Of a stretch of 64,000 nt of DNA, positions 28,101 to 37,500 are shown in pieces. The stretch is taken from NCBI RefSeq assembly GCF_025460835.1, contig NZ_JAMXAY010000029.1, forward strand, positions 1 through 64,000, given 5' to 3'. The notes beneath the pieces are model-generated. The model was not told the origin of the DNA. It searched no databases and saw only the letters and a program-made list of their open reading frames with translations. How positions within the stretch are numbered: the first letter of the stretch is position 1; each line of letters opens with the position of its first letter. Both the position numbers and the translations under genes were made by a program. The stretch is from Parapedobacter soli. Its GTDB lineage: Bacteria; Bacteroidota; Bacteroidia; Sphingobacteriales; Sphingobacteriaceae.

Positions 28101-31100
28101 GCGATGTATGGACGTTCCAGACGATTAGTGGCGTTCCCGAAACGGGCGAGTTGGTCGCCCACTTCCGGTTGGACGAAACCTCGGGTACCGTGGCGCACGA
28201 CGCCAGCCCGTATGCCCACCACGGCACGTTGCAGGGCTTTGAAGAAAACCCTTGGATTGCCGATGGCCATCGCGGGGGCGCCCTGAAGTACACTACCCAG
28301 GAGGGGGAGACCACCGCTGGCATTGTAGTGCCGGCAGCCGATCAGTTTGCATTTGACGATAACTCGTTCACCATCTCGTTGTGGATGCGTTCCGCGGAAA
28401 ACACGTACACGCCATCCAGCGACAACGCCTACCTGATTTCGAAGGGAACGTTCGGCGGAGTTGGTAAATGGTACGGCGTGCAGTTGCACCACAACAACCG
28501 GATTGTTTTTGCGGTGGATGATAACGTGGTGAAGAGTGAAGTGTTTGCCGATGTGGAAGAGGTGGATTTATATAGCGGCACATGGAAGCACGTGGTGGCC
28601 GTTCGGGACCGCGACGAGCAGAAACTTTTACTGTATATCGACGGCGAGTTGGTGAAGGAAGGCGGTGACGGTACCGTGGGTGGTATTGCCCAGCGCGACT
28701 TGGATCTGCTGATCGGCAACTCGGTGGAAGAAAAGCCTTACCGCGACGATTTGGACGACGTGCGGTTGTACAATTACGCGCTTTCTGGCGAGGAAGTAAG
28801 TGCACTATTTGAAGGGTGGGCCGACCGCGAGCTGGTAGCTCATTACCGGTTGGATGAAACGTCGGGAACAGTGGCACACGACGCCACACCCTTTGCCAAC
28901 CACGGCACGCTGCAGGATTTCGGCGACGACCCCTGGATCAGTGGCGGTAAGCGGGGTGGAGCACTCCATTACACCACTACTGAGCCTACGGGTGGCATTG
29001 TGGTCCCCGCCGCTGCGCAGAACGCATTTGACCAGCATTCCTTCACGGTATCGCTGTGGATGCGTGCCGCGGAAAATACGTACGGACCAACCTCGGCTGA
29101 GAATGCCTACTTGATCCACAAGGGCGTGTTTGCCGCTGCGGACGGTGGCAAGTGGTGGGGCATTCAATTGCATCACAACGGCAACATCAACTTTTCCATC
29201 GATGACAACGTGGTGAAGACGGACGCCTCGGCGAACGCAAATGATGTCGGCTTATTCAGCGGGGAATGGAAACACGTGGTGGCCGTGCGCGACCGCGATG
29301 CGGTAAAAACGAAACTTTACGTTGACGGTGTGTTGGTAGCCGAAGCAGAAGACGGGACAACGGAAGGCATTTCAATGCCAGAAATGGACCTCACCATCGG
29401 TAACTCGCGCGAGAACCGGCCGTTCCGCGACGACTTGGACGATGTAAGGCTCTACAACTATGCGTTGAGTGAAGATGAAATACTGGAGCTGTTTGACCCG
29501 CCGTTGGATGAAGCTCAACCGGTTGCCCATTATAAGCTGGATGAAACCTCCGGCACGATGGCAACCGATTCCAGCCCGAACGCGAACCACGGTACGCTAC
29601 GGGATTTCGGACCGACGCCTTGGATCGGCGATGGAAAGGAAGGCGGTGCACTCCATTACACTACGACGGCGCCCACGGGCGGCATTGTAGTGCCTGCAAC
29701 CGAGTACAATGCTTTCGACCAGCGCTCCTTCACGATATCGCTGTGGATGCGAGCTGCAGAAAACACGTATACGTCGTCGGACCAGAATGCGTACCTCATC
29801 TCAAAAGGTACGTTTGGCGGGGTCGGCAAATGGTACGGCATCCAACTGCATCACAACAACCGCATTGTTTTCGCGGTGGATGATGACGCGGTAAAGAGCG
29901 AAGTGTTTGCTGCGGTTGGCGATGTGGATCTCTATAGCGGAGACTGGAAGCACGTAGTTGCGGTGCGCGACCGCGACGCCGAGAAGCTCAAGTTGTACAT
30001 CGACGGTGAGTTGGTAAAAGAGGGGAATGACGGTACTGTTAACGGTATTGCACAGCCTGATCTGGAACTGATTGTCGGTAACTCGGTGGAAGAGAAGCCG
30101 TTCCGCGACGATTTGGACGATGTTCGGCTTTACGATTTTGCCTTGTCGCCCATGCAAATCCAGAACTTGTTCCAGTCGCAACCGGTTGTACGGCAAGTCC
30201 GTAACATCAGTCCGGAAAACGAGGCACAGGACGTGCTGGTGGGTGGTACCACATTTGTTTGGGAAGGGCATGCTTCGGCGTATACCTTACGTTTGGGCAC
30301 CTCCATCGGTGACCTTGCACCGGTTGTTGAGGAAACCGATTTACAATCGTTTACGCTTACGGAGCCATTGGCCCACGGTACCACGTATTACTGGCAAGTG
30401 GACGCATTGGTTGGCGAAATCTGGGAGGCTGGCGAAATCTGGTCGTTCGAAACTGAACAGCTCGCCTTGCCGGTAATCAATAACGAAGAAATACTGTCCG
30501 TAAACCAATACAGTGAAGCGGGCACGTTGATCGCTCAGTTGACCGCCGACAATGCACCGGGCGAGGTGTTGACGAATTGGCGGATTTCCACCAACACGGA
30601 CGTGAACGCGAACGGCGTTGACGCGTTTGAGTTGGATGCCGAGACGGGCGAACTGCGCATTAAGGATGCAGACGATTTCGAATACGAAGAAGGCCGGGTG
30701 CTGGAAGTTGGGGTTCGGGTAAGCAACAGTTTGGGCGAAGCCGAGGAAGCGATTTTCCAGGTGGTGGTCAACTTTGTAAACACACCACCTTCGTTTGACG
30801 AGATTGCGTCGGAGGTCCACTGCTACAGTCCGGAGGAGCGTATCATTCCGATCACGGGAATCAACCCGGGCTTGGAAGCGGACCAAACGGTTGAATTAAC
30901 GCTTCAGGCCAATCCATCGCGGATGTTCCATACGCTGTCGATCAGCCAGCCGGAAAACGGCGTGGCCTACCTCACATACACCCCCAAAGCGGGTATCGAT
31001 GACGAGGTATCGGTAACGGTCACCGCTGTGGATGACGGCGGCAGCGAGCACGGTGGGCAAGACACCTATGCGCAGACGTTTACGTTGCTAATGGCTGCCC

Positions 31101-31615
31101 AGCCGGATATCAGTATACTGGCTGACAAGCAACGGGTGCAGAAAGGCGAATCCGTTCGCTTTGTAGTGCGGAATAATGCACGGCATCCGGTAGCGCTAAC
31201 GTGGACGTGGGATGACCAGACATTCGAGACGGATGTGTTGATCGCACAGGTTACCGAAACCACCACGATTACGGTTAAAGCGGTAAATGACGCCGGTTGC
31301 GAAGACGAAGCGTCCATCACGATTGAAGTGTATGAGCCAGCAGCGCTGGAAGCTTCCAATGTGATTACGCCGAACGGCGATGGGATCAACGATACCTGGG
31401 TGGTGAAGAACATCGAGCATTACGCCAACAATTCGGTGAAGGTGTTTGATATCTCTGGACGGGTGGTGTACCAAGCCGCCGGCTACCGGAACAATTGGAA
31501 CGGCACGTACCAAGGAAGGCCGTTGGCTGATGGCACGTATTACTACGTAATCGAATATGGCGATGGCCGGCAACCGCAAAAAGGATACATCAACATCATT
31601 AATGACAACCGGTAA
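25136..31615 (+). CDS. Giant modular pectate lyase (PL1-like) with LamG repeats and T9SS type B C-terminus
   Basis: A 2159-residue exported protein. The signal peptide is residues 1-30; ATG 25136 is chosen over 25085 because it starts a clean signal sequence. Residues about 31-377 are a PL1-type pectate lyase (FPGAEGFGRFSQGARG, RNEDALSIANGHNMIFDHLS, TRNPKVKG with the expected catalytic Arg region). A calcium-binding DTDGDGIPDAWED stretch follows (about 415). Then come fibronectin-III-like units (465-563, 565-665, 907-998, 1680-1775) interleaved with four LamG/concanavalin-like domains (668-905, 1005-1226, 1232-1457, 1461-1678), cadherin- or Ig/PKD-like domains (1776-2068), and a gliding-motility-associated C-terminal domain (about 2070-2159; VITPNGDGINDTW, NNWNGTYQGRPLADGTYYY). 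That last domain is the type B sorting signal of type IX secretion. The PorP/SprF gene follows 13 bases later. A surface pectin-binding lyase is the likely role. Confidence 0.92.
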   Translation: MKKLLNGTLGAVFAVWMMLLLGLPLGGAAQTPAFPGAEGFGRFSQGARGHANPQVYVVTNLNDSGPGSFRDAVSQPGRFVVFAVGGVIKLQTRLVISSNTTIAGQTAPGDGIVVYGRGISYSGAEHVITRYMRFRCGVDNGAGRNEDALSIANGHNMIFDHLSVSWGIDEVFSINWDNRGRDPDSITIQNTIIGQGVHRHNHSAGGLMEPGGKVSIVKSLYHSNKTRNPKVKGINEFVNNVVYNFGNAGNVYDHTVSGDGYIMGGSASTSHVNIVNNYFIAGPHTPSKTTPFSRGTPTFHVYASGNYWDGNKDGVLNGTLVPEDPTGYPGIEPGNFQSQAYDYPYTANALTAEQAYDWVLANVGANFPRRDEVDQLFIDELGSIGTEAAYVYRESDLPFANGGVGVVDGAPAPLDTDGDGIPDAWEDANGLDKNDPADALAESDIDPNYLNIEVYINSLVDGEAPDFIRPPSQIVLAAESEEEPASSTITLTWSDNGNESGSIVIERSPDGETYAEVAQVSVGIETYADADGTLPNETYYYRLKIVTDDGESSYVFRSVTTPPIPTAPEAPSQPSPGHEYGYVQLGEGGTAALRWQGSDNTDTYTVYFGNTEAALTQVAEVASSDELEHVLTGLAAGQTYYWRVDAGNDKGVATGAVWSFRVTPEIAPGLIGYWSFDEEEGAELQDQSTFANHGLLGTDDVSQVRVPGVMGGAIDLATVDHSSYPMSIPHADHLYLGQSSFSISFWLKGGSANLPPDNNSSAYILCKGSITRNAATGATGKRVNIELKNNQFRFAIDDDIVKDEVSIDGQPFFVDEWVHVVVIRDIESGELRVYRNGEAVGQTAINSQASIGEDSDLVVGNIGEYEFLDSQNASAPYTGQLDELRIFNQALSLQQVQEEYARGVGLQKVNTPMPESGQRTEEPDHVEVSWAGGVLAEKFIVYLGTDENALQQQAELAPDQFSYTFDGLQPESTYYWRVDAVAADEVAEGDVWTFQTISGVPETGELVAHFRLDETSGTVAHDASPYAHHGTLQGFEENPWIADGHRGGALKYTTQEGETTAGIVVPAADQFAFDDNSFTISLWMRSAENTYTPSSDNAYLISKGTFGGVGKWYGVQLHHNNRIVFAVDDNVVKSEVFADVEEVDLYSGTWKHVVAVRDRDEQKLLLYIDGELVKEGGDGTVGGIAQRDLDLLIGNSVEEKPYRDDLDDVRLYNYALSGEEVSALFEGWADRELVAHYRLDETSGTVAHDATPFANHGTLQDFGDDPWISGGKRGGALHYTTTEPTGGIVVPAAAQNAFDQHSFTVSLWMRAAENTYGPTSAENAYLIHKGVFAAADGGKWWGIQLHHNGNINFSIDDNVVKTDASANANDVGLFSGEWKHVVAVRDRDAVKTKLYVDGVLVAEAEDGTTEGISMPEMDLTIGNSRENRPFRDDLDDVRLYNYALSEDEILELFDPPLDEAQPVAHYKLDETSGTMATDSSPNANHGTLRDFGPTPWIGDGKEGGALHYTTTAPTGGIVVPATEYNAFDQRSFTISLWMRAAENTYTSSDQNAYLISKGTFGGVGKWYGIQLHHNNRIVFAVDDDAVKSEVFAAVGDVDLYSGDWKHVVAVRDRDAEKLKLYIDGELVKEGNDGTVNGIAQPDLELIVGNSVEEKPFRDDLDDVRLYDFALSPMQIQNLFQSQPVVRQVRNISPENEAQDVLVGGTTFVWEGHASAYTLRLGTSIGDLAPVVEETDLQSFTLTEPLAHGTTYYWQVDALVGEIWEAGEIWSFETEQLALPVINNEEILSVNQYSEAGTLIAQLTADNAPGEVLTNWRISTNTDVNANGVDAFELDAETGELRIKDADDFEYEEGRVLEVGVRVSNSLGEAEEAIFQVVVNFVNTPPSFDEIASEVHCYSPEERIIPITGINPGLEADQTVELTLQANPSRMFHTLSISQPENGVAYLTYTPKAGIDDEVSVTVTAVDDGGSEHGGQDTYAQTFTLLMAAQPDISILADKQRVQKGESVRFVVRNNARHPVALTWTWDDQTFETDVLIAQVTETTTITVKAVNDAGCEDEASITIEVYEPAALEASNVITPNGDGINDTWVVKNIEHYANNSVKVFDISGRVVYQAAGYRNNWNGTYQGRPLADGTYYYVIEYGDGRQPQKGYINIINDNR
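28154..30168 (+). repeat. Three tandem LamG-coding repeats of about 681-687 bp
   Basis: In-frame repeats inside the giant lyase gene begin near 28154, 28835 and 29522, each opening with a VAHxxLDETSGT sequence and ending with RDDLDDVRLYxxALS. They are very similar to each other, much more than to the first LamG unit at about 27138. The third copy resembles the second in its first half (HYTTT.PTGGIVVPA, NAFDQ.SFT) and the first in its second half (ISKGTFGGVGKWYG, NSVEEKP), a mosaic pattern expected from gene conversion or unequal crossing-over. Confidence 0.85.
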
Positions 31616-31628
31616 ATAAGAGATCGAT

Positions 31629-32540
31629 ATGAATACGACGATAAGAAAATTCGGAAGGCAGGCGGCTGCGGCATTGGTCTTTGCGTTGGGGTGCGGCATC
31701 GCCGCCCCTGCACAGGCGCAGCTGTCGCCCATGGGCACGGGGTATTTCCAGAACCCTTATTTATTTAACCCGGCCCGCGCCGGGATGGATGGCGGCACCA
31801 CCCTTAATCTGGGGGTGCGGGCCACCACCAACGGCATGCCCGGCGCGCCTCGCAACCAAGCCTTTTCGGCCGAGCACGGTTTCGGCCGTTCGGGAATCGG
31901 GTTACTGTTGGATAATACGTCGGTCGGGTCCGTGCGCCACACGGCTGGCGCACTCGGGTACGCCTACCACCTGCCACTGGCGGCCGATGGGCAGCGACTG
32001 CATTTCGGCTTGTCGGCCACGCTGCTGTGGAGCAGGCTGGATATGACGGACATAAACGGCACGGGCTACGACCCGGTATTGGCGGCCTACAATGAGCGGG
32101 GTGCCGAATTCGATGCGAAATTCGGATTGGCCTACACGTACCGGCAGTTGGTGGCGGAGTTTGCCATGGGCGACCTGATCCGCAATATCCGCAATGATGA
32201 CCGGGTGCTGGCCAATAGACCGCTTTATTTTTCGGCTGTGAGCTACACCCTTCCCCTCGGGGCCCGGGATGGCTCGATGTCGCTAACGCCCAAGGTCTGT
32301 TACCGCGGAATACGAAGCACCGATGATGTTTTCGATATCGGGATGGACTTCCGTTTTGCGGGGCATTTCCGGGTGCTGGGATTGTATCATACCTCGCGGA
32401 ATGCAACGGTGGGTTTCGGTGCCGGTATCGGGAAGTTGCAGGTACTTGGCATGTACAGTATGGAAACTTCTTCGTTGAGCCGTTATGCAGGGAATGCATT
32501 CGAAGTCGGGTTGGGGTGGAACATCGTTCAATCGAACTAA
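31629..32540 (+). CDS. PorP/SprF-family type IX secretion outer-membrane protein
   Basis: A 303-residue outer-membrane beta-barrel protein of the PorP/SprF family. It has a signal peptide ending AAPAQAQ, the family's opening motif (YFQNPYLFNPARAG, about residues 40-53), alternating amphipathic strands, and an aromatic-rich terminus (FEVGLGWNIVQSN). PorP anchors T9SS cargo complexes in the outer membrane, and SprF-type proteins are needed for export of partner proteins that carry type B C-terminal domains. It lies directly after a type B cargo gene, which matches that rule, so it is probably dedicated to the giant lyase. It is the last gene of the nine-gene array. Confidence 0.9.
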   Translation: MNTTIRKFGRQAAAALVFALGCGIAAPAQAQLSPMGTGYFQNPYLFNPARAGMDGGTTLNLGVRATTNGMPGAPRNQAFSAEHGFGRSGIGLLLDNTSVGSVRHTAGALGYAYHLPLAADGQRLHFGLSATLLWSRLDMTDINGTGYDPVLAAYNERGAEFDAKFGLAYTYRQLVAEFAMGDLIRNIRNDDRVLANRPLYFSAVSYTLPLGARDGSMSLTPKVCYRGIRSTDDVFDIGMDFRFAGHFRVLGLYHTSRNATVGFGAGIGKLQVLGMYSMETSSLSRYAGNAFEVGLGWNIVQSN

Positions 32541-33072
32541 CTTTCAAATCGAACACCATGCGACTCGCATTATGCGTTTTAGTAGTACGGACCCACAATA
32601 GTGGCCGGAAGTACTTGCCCGTACATTGGGGGCCGAATGAGATCGGTAAGGCGTCGCATCACGGAAGGGTTTGCTAGTGGTTTGGTTGTTATCCTCCAGC
32701 GGCCTCGGTGCTAAAAACAGCTGGCAAACTGCCAGCGGAAAGCAGGCATATAGCGCACTCAACCGCAGCCGTTAGAAGGCAGTTAGACGGCAGATGTAAG
32801 TCTCCAATATATCCGGTGCTGAAGGTTTTGTCACGCACCCGTGCAAAACAGCTCGTCCGGTAACGATTGCGTATTTTGGGTACGGAGAGGTGTTTTGCTT
32901 ATAATGTTTTGTTTTTCAGTTAATTAAATATTTTGTGTGCCTTTCCGCGCAGGACGATGCAGGATACTTTCACTTTTTTTTATTGTATCATTGCTTGTGG
33001 TTGTTGCGAAGCGGAGTACCGATGCCAGCGATGGCTGAATTATAAATCAAAAAACATAAAATATAACACCTG
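32541..33072. other. 532-base intergenic region without a recognisable gene
   Basis: No convincing coding sequence; a 39-codon frame from 32559 has no recognisable features. The stretch holds a 7-bp perfect stem with a 3-base loop (GCTGGCA/TGCCAGC, 32720-32736) and an 11-bp tandem duplication (GTTAGAAGGCA/GTTAGACGGCA, 32771-32792). Its second half is the promoter/leader region of the GH28-GH106 operon. Confidence 0.6.
32857..32990 (+). promoter_or_regulatory. Promoter/leader region B of the GH28-GH106 operon
   Basis: Carries CCGGTAACGATTGCGTA plus TTGGG (32857-32880), T-rich TTTTG blocks (32893-32935), CAGGACGATGCAGGATACTT (32950-32969) and TATTGTATCA (32981-32990), in the same order and close to the same spacing as the region upstream of the GH105 gene at 8675. 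Only the right half of the 26-bp palindrome is kept here; the left side is not a matching inverted copy. The ATG of the GH28 gene lies about 80 bases after the last block, so the final blocks are probably transcribed leader. Confidence 0.5.
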
Positions 33073-34539
33073 ATGAATGCACGATTTTTCTTAAAAACCA
33101 TCCGATTGGGGCTGCTGGGTGCCGTGTTGGGTGCCTGTTCCCCGGGCCATTCGGGGCAAACCGGCAACGGGAACGCCACCGCCGACGACGGCTATCGTCC
33201 ATGGACCACGATTGACGAGCCCCTTGCCGAGCTGGAACGGGTACGTGGACTGATCAACCCGCCGGTGTTTCCCGACCGCGATTTTCTGGTGACCGACTAC
33301 GGCGCGGTAGGGGATGGCACCACCCTGAATACCGAGGCTTTTAAAGCGGCTATCGAGGCTTGCCACGAAAGCGGCGGAGGCCGTGTGGTGGTGCCGCTGG
33401 GCACGTTCGTAACGGGTGCCATTTACCTGAAAAGCAACGTGAACCTCCACCTTGTGGATAGTACAACGATTTTGTTCAGTCGCGATACCACGCAGTATCC
33501 GCTGGTGTTTACGCGGTGGGAGGGCATGGAACTGGTCAACTATTCGGCCTTCATCTACGCTTACGAAGAAGAGAACATTGCGATAACGGGCAATGGTACG
33601 CTAAATGGGAATGCCGATAACGACCATTGGTGGTGGTGGAACGGCGCCGAACGCTATGGCGGGCGTAAACACATCGGTTACCAAAAAGCGGCCCGCGATT
33701 CGTTGCATGTGCTCAACGACTTGCAGACCGACCCCGAAACGCGGGTTTTTGGCGACGGGTATTACCTCCGACCCAATTTTATCCAGCCTTATAAGAGTAA
33801 GAATATACTGATTTCGGATGTAAAGGTGATTAATTCGCCGATGTGGAACATCAATCCGGTCTTGTGCGAAAACGTGACGGTTGAGCGGGTAAAGGTGATT
33901 TCCCATGGGCCCAACAACGATGGGTGTAACCCCGAGTCGAGCAAGAATGTGCTCATCAGCCATTGTTATTTCGATACGGGCGATGACTGCATTGCCATTA
34001 AGTCGGGGCGCGATGGCGATGGCCGGCGAATTGGCGTGCCCTCCGAAAATATCATCATCGAACATTGTATGATGAAGGAAGGCCACGGCGGGGTAGTGCT
34101 CGGTAGCGAGGTTTCCGGTGGCGTGCGTAATGTTTTTGCCATAAATAATACGATGGACAGCCCCGTGTTGGATCGGGTATTGCGCCTCAAAACGAGCTCC
34201 AGTCGTGGGGGTATTCTCGAAAATGTGTTTATGAAAGATACCAAGGTAGGTACCTATAAGGAGGCCGCTGTGCGGTTCAATATGTTTTACGAAAAGCCGG
34301 GTGATTTCATGCCTACCATCCGCAACGTATGGGTGGAAAACATGGTGGTGGAAAGGGGCGGACGGTATGGTGTATTGGCCAACACATATGCGGAATCGCC
34401 CGTACGGGATTTCCGGATGGTCAATGTGACGATGCATGGTGTGGAGACGCCGATCAAGGCCAACAACGTACAGAACATGATACTGACAAACGTCGTCATC
34501 GAAGAAAAAGCGTTGATCAATTCGGAGGAATTCAAATAG
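33073..34539 (+). CDS. GH28 polygalacturonase-like lipoprotein
   Basis: A parallel beta-helix glycosidase that hydrolyses alpha-1,4-galacturonic linkages in homogalacturonan or rhamnogalacturonan. A lipoprotein signal (LLGAVLGAC, mature Cys about residue 22) places it on the membrane. Catalytic blocks are intact: NNDGCNPE (about 280, first Asp), TGDDCIAIKSGRDG (about 302, the Asp pair), EGHGG (about 337, His) and RVLRLKTS (about 369, Arg/Lys block). The family's N-terminal DFLVTDYGAVGDGTTLNTEAF is present. At 488 residues the size is normal. It is the first gene of a four-gene operon, and its stop is 2 bases from the next ATG. Exo- or endo-action on unsubstituted or rhamnose-linked galacturonate cannot be decided from sequence. 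Confidence 0.92.
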   Translation: MNARFFLKTIRLGLLGAVLGACSPGHSGQTGNGNATADDGYRPWTTIDEPLAELERVRGLINPPVFPDRDFLVTDYGAVGDGTTLNTEAFKAAIEACHESGGGRVVVPLGTFVTGAIYLKSNVNLHLVDSTTILFSRDTTQYPLVFTRWEGMELVNYSAFIYAYEEENIAITGNGTLNGNADNDHWWWWNGAERYGGRKHIGYQKAARDSLHVLNDLQTDPETRVFGDGYYLRPNFIQPYKSKNILISDVKVINSPMWNINPVLCENVTVERVKVISHGPNNDGCNPESSKNVLISHCYFDTGDDCIAIKSGRDGDGRRIGVPSENIIIEHCMMKEGHGGVVLGSEVSGGVRNVFAINNTMDSPVLDRVLRLKTSSSRGGILENVFMKDTKVGTYKEAAVRFNMFYEKPGDFMPTIRNVWVENMVVERGGRYGVLANTYAESPVRDFRMVNVTMHGVETPIKANNVQNMILTNVVIEEKALINSEEFK

Positions 34540-34541
34540 TC

Positions 34542-37500
34542 ATGCATGGAGGACTGAACAGTCGCATGGTGCGATGGTGTTTACTGCTGTGCCTGCTGGT
34601 GTCGGTGAGCGATGGGATAGCCCAAAACACCTGGTGGCACGGTGTGGAGCGGCAAGTGCGGTACCGTCCGGAGGGCGGTGACTTTGTGATTCACGATGGT
34701 GACCGGCGGTTCAACCGGGCGCTGTACGGCACCAATACGGCATTTAGGGTGGAAGCGGGCGACCTGCCCGAGTTTGCGCTATACCTCCCCGGCGTGGGCG
34801 GCAACTTCCAGTTGGGTGTCATCGCTGGAAACGAAAGCAAATGGCTCACCGAGGCCGATGACATCGAAGCGCGCTATCGGCCCGGAACCATGATTTATCA
34901 AATCAAGGACGCGCTGCTGGGCCGTGCGACGCTCCAATTGCAAGTGTTGGCACTGGCAGATGCCGAAGGGATGGTATTGAAAGCGCAGGTGGATGGTGAA
35001 TGGCCCCAAGGTGTAGAGCTGATAGCACTTTTCGGGGGCGCGAACGGCAAGAAGTTCAGCCGGGGCGGAGATATCGGCGCCGATCCCGAATCGGGTTTCT
35101 ATCTGCACGCCGATTACTGCGATAACAATACATATGTATTGGAAGGCCATAGGTTCAGACTTGACTACGTGCATGGCCGGGATGGACAGCGGCGATTGTG
35201 GGGCAGTTACCCAGCCGCCGCCGTAGCGCAGGTGGGCGACGCAAATGCCTTGGCCTCGCCGGCCAACGTGCGCGCGTCTGACGCATCAAGCCAACCGGTG
35301 CTCGTCATGGCGTTTACGCCGGAAGAAGCTACCGATTACCATTTCTTGGTTGCCGCTGATAGCAGTGCCCGTTACGCCGACCCGGAAGTTGCATTCGTGG
35401 AAGCCGAGGAGGCTCGCAAGAAATTGGCCGGGCGCATAACCATCCACACGCCCGATGCCCATATCAATACGCTGGGGGGCGCTCTCGCTGTGGCTGCCGA
35501 TGCCATCTGGGAAGACCCGACGTTTCTCCACGGTGCCGTGGCATGGCGTATGCGTTTGAACGCCTGGCGGGGTGCTTATGCGGGCGATCTGCTCGGGTGG
35601 AGCAACCGTTCACGCCGTCATTTTGAGAGCTACAGCCGCTCCCAGGTGTTGTCGCCCGACTCCGCGCCGGTAGTGATGGACACCGCGTTGCATTTGGCGA
35701 GGCATCTCGAAGAAATGGGGACGGCGATGTTCTCGAGCGGTTACATTTCCCGCAACCCGAATAACAATACCCGTCCGCACCATTACGATATGAACCTGGT
35801 GTTTTTCGATCAGATGCTCACCCATTTCAACTGGACGGGCGACACAGCCTTTGTCAGCGAGATGTGGCCCTATATCAAACGGCACCTCGCGTGGGAGAAA
35901 CGTAATTTCGATACCGACGGGGATGGGTTGTATGATGCCTATTGCGCCATCTGGGCCAGTGATGCCCTGCAATATTCGGGTGGCGGTGTTACCCATACCT
36001 CGGCCTACAACTATCGTGCAAACCGGATGGCGGCCAAGCTGGCCCGTTTGCTCGGTGAGGATGGTGCACCGTACCTCCGCGAGGCAGCGAAGATCAAGCA
36101 GGCGATGAACAGCCAGCTGTGGATGGCAGACAAGGGGTGGTATGCCGAATACCGCGATTTACTGGGCAACCGATCGGTGCACGAAAATCCGGGAGTGTGG
36201 ACCATCTACCATGCATTGGATGCCGGTGTGGCCAATCCATTTATGACGTACCGCTCGCTTCGCTATATCGATAACCACATCCCTCACATCCCGATACGCG
36301 CCCATGGCCTCGAAGACACCACACTGTATACCGTATCGACCACCAATTGGCAACCTTATACATGGTCAGTGAATAACGTGGCGCTGGCAGAAGCATTGAA
36401 TACCGCCCTGGCCTATTGGCAGGGTGGGCGACCTGAGACGGCTTTCCACCTGTGGCGGAGCAGCTTGATTGAAAGCATGTACCTCGGGGCGAGCCCGGGG
36501 AATTTCCAGCAATTATCGTTCTACGACGCGCGGCGGGGCGAACTGTACCGCGACTTTGCAGACCCGATCGGGGTTGCGGCGCGTACCGTGGTGGAAGGGC
36601 TTTTCGGTATCCATCCGAAAGCACTGGATGGCGAGTTGCATATCCGGCCCGGCTTACCCAAGGATTGGGACCATGCTTCGTTTGAGTCGCCGGACATCCG
36701 CTTTGCATACCAACGTGATGGATGGTACGAAAGGTATGAGATTGTACCGCACGGGTGGCCATCCCTGCGATTGGTATTGGATATCCCGGCACGGGCAACC
36801 GACTTAAGGGTGGTGCGGTTGAACGGACAACCCGTATCATGGCGGCCGGATACCGCCCTCGGGATGGCGCATGTCATTGTGGATGCGCCGCCGGCGGCAA
36901 GCTACGCGGTGGAACTCCATTGGGCGGGAGACCCGTTGGAAGTGTTATCCGTTCCCGACACGTTATGCTCCGGCACACCGATGCTCCTGGCACCAAAATA
37001 CGCCCGCATTGTAGGGTGGCACGATCCGCAGGATGTCATCCAACGGACCTCCCAAAGGGACAGCGATTGGCAAGTGCACTTTCGCCCCGAAATCGGTCCC
37101 AAAACATGCTTTGTGCAATTACAGCAAGGGCAACAGGTCTGGTGGCAAGCCATAAACGTGGTCCAGGTCCGTCGCATTGAAATGCAGCGGCTCGCTGACC
37201 ACGATGAAGGCCGGCTTAGGTTTGCACTGCGGAACCATGGGCCAGCCATATCGATAGGTATCCGTTATAACGATTCGGAAGCGGTTCAGTCGCTCACGTT
37301 GGACACCGGTGGTTATCGGGAAATGGAACTGCCCGAAGCAAAAGCAGTATTCGGAACCAATCGGATCGAGATTACCGACGAACGGGGCAAGACCGTATTG
37401 ACCGATGAGCTGGTTACGTGGAACGACGGGGTAAGGCATCGGGGCAGCTATACCGCAGTGGATATGGCAAGCGCCTTTAACGCACACGTAGATGCCATAT

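Noticed and set aside
32559..32678. 39-codon plus-strand ORF after the PorP/SprF gene
   Set aside because: No recognisable family, signal or conserved context; probably chance.
32720..32736. Terminator of the nine-gene operon
   Set aside because: The stem is perfect but short and is followed by GGAAAGC rather than a T-tract on the plus strand; the T-rich side lies on the minus strand, where there is no gene.
34329..34541. In-frame 5' extension of the DUF4450-like gene into the GH28 gene
   Set aside because: The extension overlaps conserved GH28 coding sequence and encodes no signal peptide; the ATG at 34542 starts a proper one.
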